A DNA stretch of 64,000 nucleotides from Nostoc sp. JL34. Lineage in GTDB: Bacteria > Cyanobacteriota > Cyanobacteriia > Cyanobacteriales > Nostocaceae. The notes beneath the pieces are model-generated. The model ran no database searches. It saw only the letters and a program-made list of their open reading frames with translations, and had not been told where the DNA came from. A program made the translations under genes and the position numbers. Where the stretch lies: NCBI RefSeq assembly GCF_017114945.1, contig NZ_JABXKQ010000144.1, positions 41,759-105,758 of the forward strand, written 5' to 3'. Positions 26,997 through 35,426 of the stretch are shown one piece after another (position 1 is the first letter of the stretch; the number at the start of each line of letters is the position of its first letter).

Positions 26997-28226
26997 ATGG
27001 CACGCGCAAAGTTTGAAAGGAATAAACCCCACATCAATATCGGTACCATTGGCCACGTTGACCACGGTAAAACCACGTTAACAGCAGCCATCACCATGAC
27101 CTTGGCAGCTATGGGTCAAGCTATAGCTAAGGGCTACGATCAAATCGATAACGCGCCAGAAGAAAAGGCACGGGGTATTACCATCAATACCGCTCACGTT
27201 GAGTATGAAACCGAAAATCGGCACTATGCTCACGTAGACTGTCCAGGACACGCTGACTATGTGAAAAACATGATCACCGGCGCTGCCCAGATGGATGGTG
27301 GTATCCTCGTAGTAGCTGCGACCGATGGCCCTATGCCCCAAACTCGCGAACACATCCTACTGGCAAAACAGGTAGGCGTTCCTAGTCTGGTTGTCTTCTT
27401 GAACAAAGAAGACTTGATGGATGACCCAGAACTCTTGGAACTAGTGGAACTGGAACTTAGAGAATTGCTTTCTAGCTACGATTTCCCTGGCGATGATATC
27501 CCAATTATCAAAGGCTCTGGTCTGCAAGCTCTCGAAGCAATGATCAAGAATCCTAAGACCAAAAAAGGTGAAAATCCTTGGGTAGACAAAATCTACGAAT
27601 TGATGGACGCTGTAGATTCTTTTATCCCCACCCCTGAGCGGGATGTTGATAAGCCCTTCCTGATGGCTGTAGAAGACGTATTCTCAATCACAGGTCGTGG
27701 TACTGTCGCCACTGGTCGGATTGAACGGGGTATAGTCAAAGTCGGCGATAACGTTGAACTAGTGGGTATCAGAGATACTCGCGCCACTACCGTAACTGGT
27801 ATTGAAATGTTCAAGAAGAGTCTTGACCAAGGTATGGCTGGGGACAACGCTGGGGTACTACTTCGGGGTATCCAGAAGGCTGATATTGAACGGGGTATGG
27901 TAATCGCCAAACCAGGTTCAATTAAACCTCACATTCAATTTGAAGGTGAAGTGTACGTCCTAACGGAAAAAGAAGGTGGTCGTAAGACTCCATTTTTCTC
28001 CGGCTATCGCCCCCAGTTCTACGTACGGACAACCGATGTAACTGGTACTATCAAAGCCTTCACCTCTGATGATGGCAGCGAAGCAGAAATGGTGATGCCA
28101 GGCGATCGCATCAAGATGACAGTAGAATTGATCAACGCGATCGCAATTGAACAAGGAATGCGCTTCGCTATCCGCGAAGGTGGTCGCACCATCGGTGCTG
28201 GTGTCGTCTCCAAAATTCTGAAGTAG
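26997..28226 (+). CDS. tuf: Translation elongation factor Tu
   Basis: 409 aa, typical of cyanobacteria. It delivers aminoacyl-tRNA to the ribosome. G-motifs are GHVDHGKTTLTAAI, RGITINTAHVEYET, DCPGHADYVKNMITGAAQMDG and NKED. A roughly 10-residue insertion after ELRELLSSYDF, shared with plastid EF-Tu, is visible. It starts 23 bp after fusA and ends at a strong terminator. Confidence 0.98.
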   Translation: MARAKFERNKPHINIGTIGHVDHGKTTLTAAITMTLAAMGQAIAKGYDQIDNAPEEKARGITINTAHVEYETENRHYAHVDCPGHADYVKNMITGAAQMDGGILVVAATDGPMPQTREHILLAKQVGVPSLVVFLNKEDLMDDPELLELVELELRELLSSYDFPGDDIPIIKGSGLQALEAMIKNPKTKKGENPWVDKIYELMDAVDSFIPTPERDVDKPFLMAVEDVFSITGRGTVATGRIERGIVKVGDNVELVGIRDTRATTVTGIEMFKKSLDQGMAGDNAGVLLRGIQKADIERGMVIAKPGSIKPHIQFEGEVYVLTEKEGGRKTPFFSGYRPQFYVRTTDVTGTIKAFTSDDGSEAEMVMPGDRIKMTVELINAIAIEQGMRFAIREGGRTIGAGVVSKILK

Positions 28227-28245
28227 CACCTTTTTGCTCATAATG

Positions 28246-28285
28246 AAGGAGCAGAGATGGTATTTATTGTGCCTCTCTGCTCCTT
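28246..28285 (+). terminator. Intrinsic terminator after tuf
   Basis: AAGGAGCAGAGA at 28246-28257 pairs perfectly with TCTCTGCTCCTT at 28274-28285, followed by a pyrimidine-rich tail. It ends the rpsL-rpsG-fusA-tuf transcript and implies that rpsJ can be transcribed separately. Confidence 0.8.
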
Positions 28286-28409
28286 TCTCTTCCCTCTATA
28301 AATAAGGTAATAGGTTACAGGGGACAGGTAATAGTTTTCTGTAACTTATAACTTGTAACCTTTAACCTGTAACTACTCCCCTAATTACGCAGAACCTGGA
28401 AAATTAAAG

Positions 28410-28727
28410 ATGGCAACTCTACAGCAGCAGAAAATTAGAATTCGTTTACAGGCCTTTGACAGACGCTTATTAGATACATCTTGCGAGAAGATTGTAGACA
28501 CCGCTAACCGCACAAACGCTACAGCTATAGGCCCAATTCCTTTACCAACAAAACGCCGCATCTATTGTGTACTGCGATCGCCTCACGTAGATAAAGATTC
28601 ACGGGAGCACTTTGAAACCCGTACTCATCGCCGGATTATTGACATTTACCAGCCCTCTTCTAAGACTATAGATGCCCTGATGAAATTGGATCTACCATCG
28701 GGTGTAGATATTGAAGTCAAACTTTAA
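28410..28727 (+). CDS. rpsJ: 30S ribosomal protein S10
   Basis: 105 aa. S10 binds the 30S head and, in many bacteria, NusB for antitermination. Signature segments are IRIRLQAFDRRLLDTSCEKIV, PIPLPTKRRIYCVLRSPHV, and the loop KDSREHFETRTHRRIIDIY. It is placed after tuf, as in other cyanobacteria, not at the head of an S10 operon. A terminator follows within 110 bp. Confidence 0.98.
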   Translation: MATLQQQKIRIRLQAFDRRLLDTSCEKIVDTANRTNATAIGPIPLPTKRRIYCVLRSPHVDKDSREHFETRTHRRIIDIYQPSSKTIDALMKLDLPSGVDIEVKL

Positions 28728-28801
28728 TTAGTTATTAGTCATTGGTCATTGGTCATTAGCAAAGGACAAATGACAAATAACGTTAGTATGAATATTTACA
28801 T

Positions 28802-28839
28802 AGCCCTGAAGAAATATATCTCAGGGCTTTTATTTAGCT
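28802..28839 (+). terminator. Intrinsic terminator after rpsJ
   Basis: AGCCCTGA pairs with TCAGGGCT across a loop of about 14 nt and is followed by TTTATTT. It ends the rpsJ transcript. It is preceded by tandem TCATTGGTCATT repeats near 28738-28760. Confidence 0.8.
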
Positions 28840-28924
28840 AGGAAACAAATGATAGAATATAGACAAAATACGGGAAAAGCAGAGAAAAATAAATTTTAAA
28901 GATTAAGTTTATACCAAGGTAACA

Positions 28925-29572
28925 ATGACATCATCTTCTAAAATTGCAGTTCGTGAACTACCTCTGTTCCCGTTACCCGAAGTAGTTCTGTTTCCTACTA
29001 GACCATTACCTCTACACATCTTTGAATTTCGCTACCGAATCATGATGAACACGATTTTGGAGAGCGATCGCAGGTTCGGTGTTTTGATGTTCGATCCAGT
29101 TAAGGGTACAATTGCAAACACTGGTTGCTGTGCCGAAATTGTTCATCACCAGCGGCTGCCAGATGATCGGATCAAGATGATGACTTTAGGGCAGCAAAGA
29201 TTTCGTGTATTGGAGTATGTTCGTGAAAAGCCATATCGTGTTGGCTTAGTTGAGTGGATTGAAGACCAACCACCGACTAAAGATTTGCGACCTTTATCAA
29301 CTGATGTAGAACAACTACTGCGAGATGTTGTGCGTCTGTCAGCCAAATTAACTGAACAAAATATCGAATTGCCAGAAGATTTACCTGACCTCCCAACAGA
29401 GTTATCTTATTGGGTAGCCAGTAACCTTTATGGTGTCGCTCCAGAGCAGCAATTGTTGCTAGAAATGCAAGATACTGCAACTCGTTTAGAGCGAGAAGCA
29501 GAAATTTTAACCTCTACTCGAAATCACTTGGCAGCTCGCGCTGTTCTCAAAGACACATTTAATGAAAAGTGA
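28925..29572 (+). CDS. LON peptidase N-terminal (substrate-binding) domain protein
   Basis: 215 aa. It consists only of the LON substrate-binding domain: LPLFPLPEVVLFPTRPLPLHIFEFRYR, FGVLMFD, GCCAEIVHHQRLPDDRIKMM and LGQQRFRVLEYVREKPYRVG. The AAA+ ATPase and protease domains of Lon are absent, as in stand-alone bacterial LON-domain proteins. It may bind misfolded proteins, but its function is unproven. Single-gene unit between two hairpins. Confidence 0.9.
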   Translation: MTSSSKIAVRELPLFPLPEVVLFPTRPLPLHIFEFRYRIMMNTILESDRRFGVLMFDPVKGTIANTGCCAEIVHHQRLPDDRIKMMTLGQQRFRVLEYVREKPYRVGLVEWIEDQPPTKDLRPLSTDVEQLLRDVVRLSAKLTEQNIELPEDLPDLPTELSYWVASNLYGVAPEQQLLLEMQDTATRLEREAEILTSTRNHLAARAVLKDTFNEK

Positions 29573-29584
29573 GAATTTATGAGT

Positions 29585-29609
29585 AGAGACGCGATTAATC
29601 GCGTCTGTA
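29585..29609. repeat. Palindromic dispersed repeat
   Basis: AGACGCGATTAATCGCGTCT is a perfect 20-bp palindrome flanked by GTAG and GTAC. The same sequence family forms the long hairpin at 55297-55361. It lies between convergent genes and may act as a terminator. Confidence 0.7.
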
Positions 29610-29703
29610 CAGCAGTTAGTAGTTAGGAAGAAAGAACAAAAAATAAAAGATTGACAACTTATAATTTATAGTCGATAACTAATCACTGATAAGTCTTATC
29701 TTC

Positions 29704-30579
29704 TCAAGCAACAACGCTGATCGGCAAAACATTGTAAGCGCCAAGAATTTTTAAAATCTCTGTGTGGATAGTTAATTCGGCTAAAGCAGATTGCATCTGT
29801 GCTTCCTTGGCATCCGCTTCTAAATCCATGAAAAACAAGTATTCGCCTAGTGATCGCTTTGTCGGACGAGATTCAATTCGGCTGAGGTTAATTCCTAATT
29901 GAGCAAATATTTGCAAAGGTTTGACCAATGCTCCGGGTGTGTTGGCAGGCATACTAAAAGCCAGCGATGTGTGAGTGGCACGTGTTGTTGATGCCTGGTA
30001 TCCAGCGTCCGCCTCATCCTGACTTACTACCCAAAAACGAGTAAAGTTTTCTGGATTGTCGTTGATGTTACTGGCAAGTATGGGCAGGTTGTAGAGTTGA
30101 GCTGCTCTACTAGAAGCGATCGCTGCTGTTGTTGTATCTTGCTCTAATCGCTGTAGTGCTTCGGTTGTGGAATTGCTGGGAATAATTTGTACAGTCGGCA
30201 GAAAACGCTCTAACCATCTCTGGCATTGTGCCAAAGCTTGCGGGTGAGAGTAAACAGTTTTAATTCTATCTAAATTAGACGCGCAGGAAATTAATGTATG
30301 GGCAATGGGTAATACCAAAGCCAACTGAATTCGCAAACTGTCCAACTGCCAAAGTGTATCCAGTGTCGTGGTAACACTCCCTTCAATAGAATTTTCCACT
30401 GGCACAACAGCCAACTGGGCTTGACTGTTAGCAACAGCATGCAGTGATTGGGAGATGGTGGGATAAGGACTTAACATAGCTTCAACTCCCGTACTTTTGC
30501 TCAACCAGTTGATATAAAAAACAGCTGCTTGTTCTGTGTAAGTGCCGGGAGGCCCTAAATGTGCAATCGATAAAGTCAT
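29704..30579 (-). CDS. pheA: Prephenate dehydratase
   Basis: 291 aa. It converts prephenate to phenylpyruvate in phenylalanine synthesis. The catalytic domain begins IAHLGPPGTYTEQAA and has VVPVENSIEGSVTTTLD and TTAAIASSRAAQLYNL. Residues about 200-280 form an ACT regulatory domain, with the ESRP phenylalanine-binding motif in RIESRPTKRSLGEYLFF and the NTPGALVKPL element. So it is probably feedback-inhibited by phenylalanine. It is a monofunctional enzyme without a chorismate mutase domain. Confidence 0.95.
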   Translation of the reverse strand: MTLSIAHLGPPGTYTEQAAVFYINWLSKSTGVEAMLSPYPTISQSLHAVANSQAQLAVVPVENSIEGSVTTTLDTLWQLDSLRIQLALVLPIAHTLISCASNLDRIKTVYSHPQALAQCQRWLERFLPTVQIIPSNSTTEALQRLEQDTTTAAIASSRAAQLYNLPILASNINDNPENFTRFWVVSQDEADAGYQASTTRATHTSLAFSMPANTPGALVKPLQIFAQLGINLSRIESRPTKRSLGEYLFFMDLEADAKEAQMQSALAELTIHTEILKILGAYNVLPISVVA

Positions 30580-31047
30580 GCCTTTAGCCTTGAGTTGCGA
30601 GTTTTATGCGTAAACAGAGATTATGATATTTTAGGTTTGGCAAATATATCCAACATCTACTTTTACTAAACACTGTTATCTCTAAAATTTACGCACTAAA
30701 TGAATAGACAAAAATATATATCCAGGAAAATAAGTTATGGAAATCAGTCTTCCATCAGATAGATTTCCTGGCAGTTTTTTTGCTCAGTTCCTCTGAAATA
30801 TTCAAAGGAATTATATTGGTTTCTAATCAAATCATCATGCATAATTGTGATTTTGTGTCAAGATTTAAATCCTAATCTATATTTATTTAACTCAAGATAG
30901 TAATGAACGTACCAACTTTTTGCTAATGATGTATAGCTGATAAGCAACAATCATTATTTATGGTCAATAAATTTTGTACTTTTCTAATAATCAGAACTAA
31001 GTTGTTAAAAAATATTAAAATTAAGAAACAGATATTTTTATCCGCTC
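30580..31047. other. Divergent intergenic region, 468 bp
   Basis: It separates pheA and the DUF1997 gene. No protein frame is present. It holds the terminator-like structure at 30722-30781, which has no obvious parent gene, and otherwise AT-rich sequence. Confidence 0.5.
30700..30782 (+). ncRNA. Candidate small RNA between divergent genes
   Basis: CCAGGAAA at 30722-30729 pairs with TTTCCTGG at 30764-30771 and is followed by seven Ts (30775-30781). An inner GGAA/TTCC pair could extend the fold. It lies between divergent genes, so it cannot terminate either; a short rightward transcript ending here is the simplest reading. Start position is a guess from a TATATAT just upstream. Family unknown. 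Confidence 0.4.
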
Positions 31048-31635
31048 ATGGCTACCCGGTTTACTGCCTCCCAATCGGTTGAAATCGCTGTTCCAGAGCA
31101 GCCTATCCCCATTCAGCACTACTTACGTCAGCCTCAACGTCTGGTTAAGGCTTTGGTTGACAACAGCCGGATTCAGCAGCTGTCTGAGGAAGTATTTCGC
31201 TTGAAAATGCGCCCGCTAACTTTTATGTCACTAAGTATTCAACCTACTGTGGATATGAGAGTCTGGGCAGAATCAAATGGAATCATTTATTTGCGATCGC
31301 TAGGCTGTGAAATCCTGGGTTTCGAGTATATTAACCAGCGCTTTACTCTCAATTTAAAAGGTTATTTGTCTCCCAAAGACTTTAGCACTGGCACTCGGCT
31401 GCAAGGAAAAGCTGATTTAGAAGTGTTGGTGGATTTCCCACCGCCATTTTCCTTCACTCCTAAGCCTATTTTAGAAGCTACTGGCAATGGTTTGCTTAAA
31501 AGCGTACTGTTGTCAGTCAAGCAACGGTTATTAAATCAACTTTTGGCGGATTATCGCTACTGGGTGATATCACAAACCAAAGATAGAGGCCTCGACGGTG
31601 ATAGTACTGAATTACCAATCCTGAATGCTGAGTAA
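31048..31635 (+). CDS. DUF1997 family protein
   Basis: 195 aa, typical length. It is a photosynthesis-lineage family found in cyanobacteria and plastids. Conserved-looking segments are FRLKMRPLTFMSLSIQPTVDM, LRSLGCEILGFEYI, and the C-terminal VKQRLLNQLLADYRYWV. There is no signal peptide or membrane helix. Function unknown. It is convergent with rnhB, whose stop is 8 bp away. Confidence 0.88.
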   Translation: MATRFTASQSVEIAVPEQPIPIQHYLRQPQRLVKALVDNSRIQQLSEEVFRLKMRPLTFMSLSIQPTVDMRVWAESNGIIYLRSLGCEILGFEYINQRFTLNLKGYLSPKDFSTGTRLQGKADLEVLVDFPPPFSFTPKPILEATGNGLLKSVLLSVKQRLLNQLLADYRYWVISQTKDRGLDGDSTELPILNAE

Positions 31636-31643
31636 TTATTCAA

Positions 31644-32300
31644 TCACTCAACACTCAGACGTTTGATTTGGCAAGGACGAAAAGACTGACGATGCAAAGG
31701 TGAGGGCCCATATTGTTGCAAAGCCAGCAAATGCTGCTGGCTACCATAACCCTTGTTACACTCCAAGTTGTACATAGGGTATTTTAATGCTAGACGCATT
31801 ACCAGATCGTCACGCCAGACCTTAGCGACAATACTAGCAGAAGCAATAGCAAGCGATCGCTCGTCGCCCTTAATTATTGTTTGTTGTGGCAGTAGCAAGT
31901 CTTTGATTAGCTGATTGCCGTCAACCAAGCAGATTGCAGGCTGTACTTTTAACTTCAGCACAGCCCGCTTCATTGCTAACAGCGTCGCTTGCAAAATATT
32001 TATCTTGTCAATTTCGGCAGTAGAAGCAAACCCAATTTTCCAATCTATAGCTAGCCCACAAATCTGCTGCGCTAGCTGAGTTCTCCGAGAACTAGACAAC
32101 TTTTTACTGTCTTTGATTTTAGCTGCCATAAGTATTGGCAAAGCGTGATCTGGTAGAATCACTGCTGCCGCTACCACGGGGCCAAATAGAGCCCCTCGCC
32201 CTACTTCATCAACACCTGCAACCAATCCTGGAATTCCTGACAAGGTAGAAAACTCCAGCCAAGTGGATTGTTCTAAAGGCGTTGGCGATGTTTCTACCAT
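31644..32300 (-). CDS. rnhB: Ribonuclease HII
   Basis: 218 aa. It removes ribonucleotides and RNA from RNA/DNA hybrids. The catalytic block GVDEVGRGALFGPVVAAAVIL carries the first Asp-Glu pair; the later acids are in CLVDGN and KGDERSLAIASASIVAKVWRD. It starts 8 bp after the rne stop, so the two ribonuclease genes form an operon, an arrangement conserved in cyanobacteria. Confidence 0.96.
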   Translation of the reverse strand: MVETSPTPLEQSTWLEFSTLSGIPGLVAGVDEVGRGALFGPVVAAAVILPDHALPILMAAKIKDSKKLSSSRRTQLAQQICGLAIDWKIGFASTAEIDKINILQATLLAMKRAVLKLKVQPAICLVDGNQLIKDLLLPQQTIIKGDERSLAIASASIVAKVWRDDLVMRLALKYPMYNLECNKGYGSQQHLLALQQYGPSPLHRQSFRPCQIKRLSVE

Positions 32301-32308
32301 AAAGCAAA

Positions 32309-34483
32309 CTAATTATCCTCGATCGCTGAGGAACGACGACGGCGGCGACGGCTGGCAGTGGCGCTGCTATTAGCTTCACTTTCATCTGCGATCTCGTTGG
32401 CAGCGGCTTTTGCAGACAAGCGTCCCGAAGGATTCACACTCAGTTCCGATGGTTCAGTTGTCTCTTCAATCAAAGATTTTTGTTCTGGTTCAATAACTTT
32501 TGGTGTCGGTATCTTGCTTGTGGTTATTTCAGGTGTTGCTTTTTGGGCAATAGCGGTTATTTCAGGTGTTGCTTTTTGGACAATAGCGGTTATTTCAGGT
32601 ATTGCTTTTTGGACAATAGTTGATTCTGAGGTTGATTCAGTTGGGATTGTTGGCAATTGACCAGGCTGAATCACATTAATAATCACAGACTTGGTATTTT
32701 TAACCTCTTGCTCTAACTTCACCAAGGGAGATATTCCCATCAAGGCAAACATATCCTGTTCCTGAAGGCTCATTTCTACAGTTCTAATCTCCGGCGGTTC
32801 TACCACTGGTTTAACTGGTTCTGCCTTGATAACTTTAGTGCGCTCTATTCTTTCACTCCAACCTGGTTTACCAAGGGTGGGTGAGGGGATCTCTGGTGCA
32901 ACTCCTAGTTCTGGTTCTACTACATCCAGGTCTAAGTCTGGCTCATTGACAAAAGCCAGTGGATTGGGAACAGCCCGAGCTTCATCTTTCCCGTTTAACC
33001 CATTGACACCAATTCGACTGCGGCGAGTGCGGGTACGACGTTTATCATTAAGTTCTTGATAACTAGGATGATTGATCAGATTTAAGTTACTCAATTCTGA
33101 GTCGCCGTCAAATGCTTCCCCAAATCCATCGTATGTTTCTCGTGGTTCTGGGGTGCGGGCAGATGGCTGACGTGGTTCTCGGTGAGGCAAGGATACAAAA
33201 CGCTCACGTTCTGGTGTCTCTGCCGGTATTGGTAATCGGTTTTCGATTTCTCCAGGGAGACGCACGGTATGTCCTAAACCGCCACAGGTGGGACAAGTTT
33301 CACCAAACAATTCGTAAATATTTTGACCCTGACGTTTGCGGGTCAATTCTACTAAACCTAGTTCGGTGAGTTGGGCAATCTGGGGACGAGCTTTGTCTGC
33401 TTTGAGTCCTTTATTAAAGTGTTCGAGAACTTGTAGTTGGTCACGTCGCGATTCCATATCGATAAAATCAACGACGATCACTCCGGCGATATTCCGCAGA
33501 CGCAACTGGCGAGCAATTTCTGTTGCAGCTTCGCAGTTTGTCCACAAAACTGTTTCTCTAGCTGTTGCCGATCGCGTAAAGGAACCTGAGTTAACATCGA
33601 TTACGGTTAATGCCTCCGTCGGCTCAATGATGATGTAACCGCCAGAAGGTAGGTCTACCCTCGGTTTCAGGGCTTCTCTAATCGCAGCAGTGATGCGAAA
33701 GTACTCTAAAATTGGGGAGCGATCGCGATGATGGTCAATCAACAATCCCTGCGGTGTTTGACCGCCACTCCAATTCTGCAAGTACTGTTTGACGCGCTTC
33801 AAACCAGTACTAGAATCTACAACAATCCGATTGACATCCGCGCCGTACATATCTCGCAATACGCGCTGGATAAAGTCATCGTCTCGGTTGAGCAGTGCTG
33901 GAGCGCGGGTAGAATGAGCTTCCTGCTGAATGGCTTCCCATTGCTTTTGCAGCAACTCCAAATCTTCCATAATCGCTTCTTCTGGTTTGCCTTCGGCTTC
34001 TGTACGCACAAGCAAACCCATTCCCGCCGGTTTGACCAAAATCGCCAGTGCTCGTAAGCGGTTGCGCTCACTTTCACTTTTAATCCGTCGGGATAAATTT
34101 ACGCCCCGACCATAGGGCATCAATACTACGTAGCGTCCGGGTAAGGTGATATTACCGGTGAGCCTGGGCCCTTTTGTCCCCGTTGGCTCTTTCATTACTT
34201 GCACCAAAACTTTCTGCTGTGGTGCTAGTAGTTCTGTAATTGCTGCTGCGGTACGCTTCAGCTTCAATGGCCCTAAGTCGGTGACATGAATAAAACCGTT
34301 GCGCTCTGGGTCGCCAATATTGACAAAAGCCGCATCTATCCCAGGTAATACGTTTTCTACTACTCCTAAGTAGATATCACCTATTTGATGATGACCTGTA
34401 GCAACAACGAGTTCCTGTATTTGATCTTCAGAAAAAACCGCAGCAATTTGGTGCTGCTCCGCGATGATAATTTGTTTTGGCAT
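32309..34483 (-). CDS. rne: Ribonuclease E/G
   Basis: 724 aa. It is the main endoribonuclease for mRNA decay and rRNA processing. An S1 domain is near residues 35-110 (GDIYLGVVENVLPGIDAAFV, IGDPERNGFIHVTDLG). The catalytic region includes LTVIDVNSGSF and GVIVVDFIDM, and the Zn-link is ETCPTCGGLGH. The non-catalytic tail is Pro/Glu-rich and has three tandem copies of about EITAIVQKATP, then ends SRRRRRRSSAIEDN. The RRRRRRSSA nonapeptide is known in cyanobacteria to bind polynucleotide phosphorylase. A 943-bp non-coding stretch precedes the gene, suggesting a long regulatory leader. Confidence 0.95.
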   Translation of the reverse strand: MPKQIIIAEQHQIAAVFSEDQIQELVVATGHHQIGDIYLGVVENVLPGIDAAFVNIGDPERNGFIHVTDLGPLKLKRTAAAITELLAPQQKVLVQVMKEPTGTKGPRLTGNITLPGRYVVLMPYGRGVNLSRRIKSESERNRLRALAILVKPAGMGLLVRTEAEGKPEEAIMEDLELLQKQWEAIQQEAHSTRAPALLNRDDDFIQRVLRDMYGADVNRIVVDSSTGLKRVKQYLQNWSGGQTPQGLLIDHHRDRSPILEYFRITAAIREALKPRVDLPSGGYIIIEPTEALTVIDVNSGSFTRSATARETVLWTNCEAATEIARQLRLRNIAGVIVVDFIDMESRRDQLQVLEHFNKGLKADKARPQIAQLTELGLVELTRKRQGQNIYELFGETCPTCGGLGHTVRLPGEIENRLPIPAETPERERFVSLPHREPRQPSARTPEPRETYDGFGEAFDGDSELSNLNLINHPSYQELNDKRRTRTRRSRIGVNGLNGKDEARAVPNPLAFVNEPDLDLDVVEPELGVAPEIPSPTLGKPGWSERIERTKVIKAEPVKPVVEPPEIRTVEMSLQEQDMFALMGISPLVKLEQEVKNTKSVIINVIQPGQLPTIPTESTSESTIVQKAIPEITAIVQKATPEITAIAQKATPEITTSKIPTPKVIEPEQKSLIEETTEPSELSVNPSGRLSAKAAANEIADESEANSSATASRRRRRRSSAIEDN
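32515..32620 (-). repeat. In-frame tandem repeat in the rne tail
   Basis: About 36-bp units encode near-identical copies of EITAIVQKATP (three copies, separated only by V/A and I/T changes). They lie in the disordered linker, so copy number probably varies between strains without loss of catalysis. Confidence 0.7.
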
Positions 34484-35426
34484 TCAATTTCCTCAAAAAT
34501 TGGCAGCACTTATAGGTTTGAGGTTTGTCGTATCAAGTCCGGTTTATTACTTAATAATTCAAAACTCCCCGCGTCTCCGCGTCAGTCATAATTATCAGTG
34601 TTTTTCCGGTTTGATATTATACTTTTGCTGCCCTCGCAACCCTCAAAAGGCGCTACTGGATAATAAAAATCGCAAATCTGAGCTTCTATCTAAGTTAAAT
34701 AGCTATTGGCGCTCTTAAGAGCATTTCCACGGCTGATTATTCCAGAACTGCTGCATTTCGTCTAAGCAATTAAATCAACCGTCCGTGGTTGATTTGTGAT
34801 GCAATACCCTCAAATCTTGAGAGTTCTGAGTTGAAAGTTCTAAATCCTGAGTGAGCATTTAAACTCAGGACATTTCATTTGAGAGTAACCTACTGAATTC
34901 GTTAAGAAAAAGAAACTATTTCTATTTTCCATTCCCCGGATTTATCTTAGGGTTATACTCAGGAGCGCTAGTTGCTACCCTGTCTTGAGCCGCTCTAGCC
35001 TAAGACAAGCCGCACTTTGCGCGTCTTTTGAACGTCTACAAGTCGGCATGACCGACAGTAGTTGCTTTAGCTCTAAAAAAGTAATGCACTAGCTCTTGGG
35101 CACTACGTGGATTAGACATTCAGCAGTTGTTTTAAAAGCATGGATTTAGAGAAGCTAACCGAGCCTGCTGTTAGTTACTGATTCACAAGGTAGCTATAGA
35201 GAGAGTGTGCATTCTTTAATCTGCTTTTTGTTTGTCTAGGATAAAATCCTAGAAGTTGCACTCTAATATCTTTGCTTTCGCCCCCTGAATACCAGGGTAG
35301 TGAACCAGCTAATTCAATGCAGCGCCAGAAAATTTCTCTTCACCCTATTCTAACGCAACCTTGCTAAAAATCAATTCCTATGAGCTGCCATGTCAGGACA
35401 ACTACTAGCAAGTTGCCTTACAGGGA
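34484..35426 (-). promoter_or_regulatory. Long upstream region of rne, 943 bp
   Basis: No protein frame is present. Hairpins are visible at 34774-34793 (ATCAACC/GGTTGAT) and 35043-35055 (GTCGG/CCGAC), and a pair of TGTCTTGAGCC/AAGACAAGCC segments lies at 34980-35012. Long rne leaders that sense RNase E activity are known in other bacteria, and a long cyanobacterial leader is plausible; autoregulation here is inference. Confidence 0.4.
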
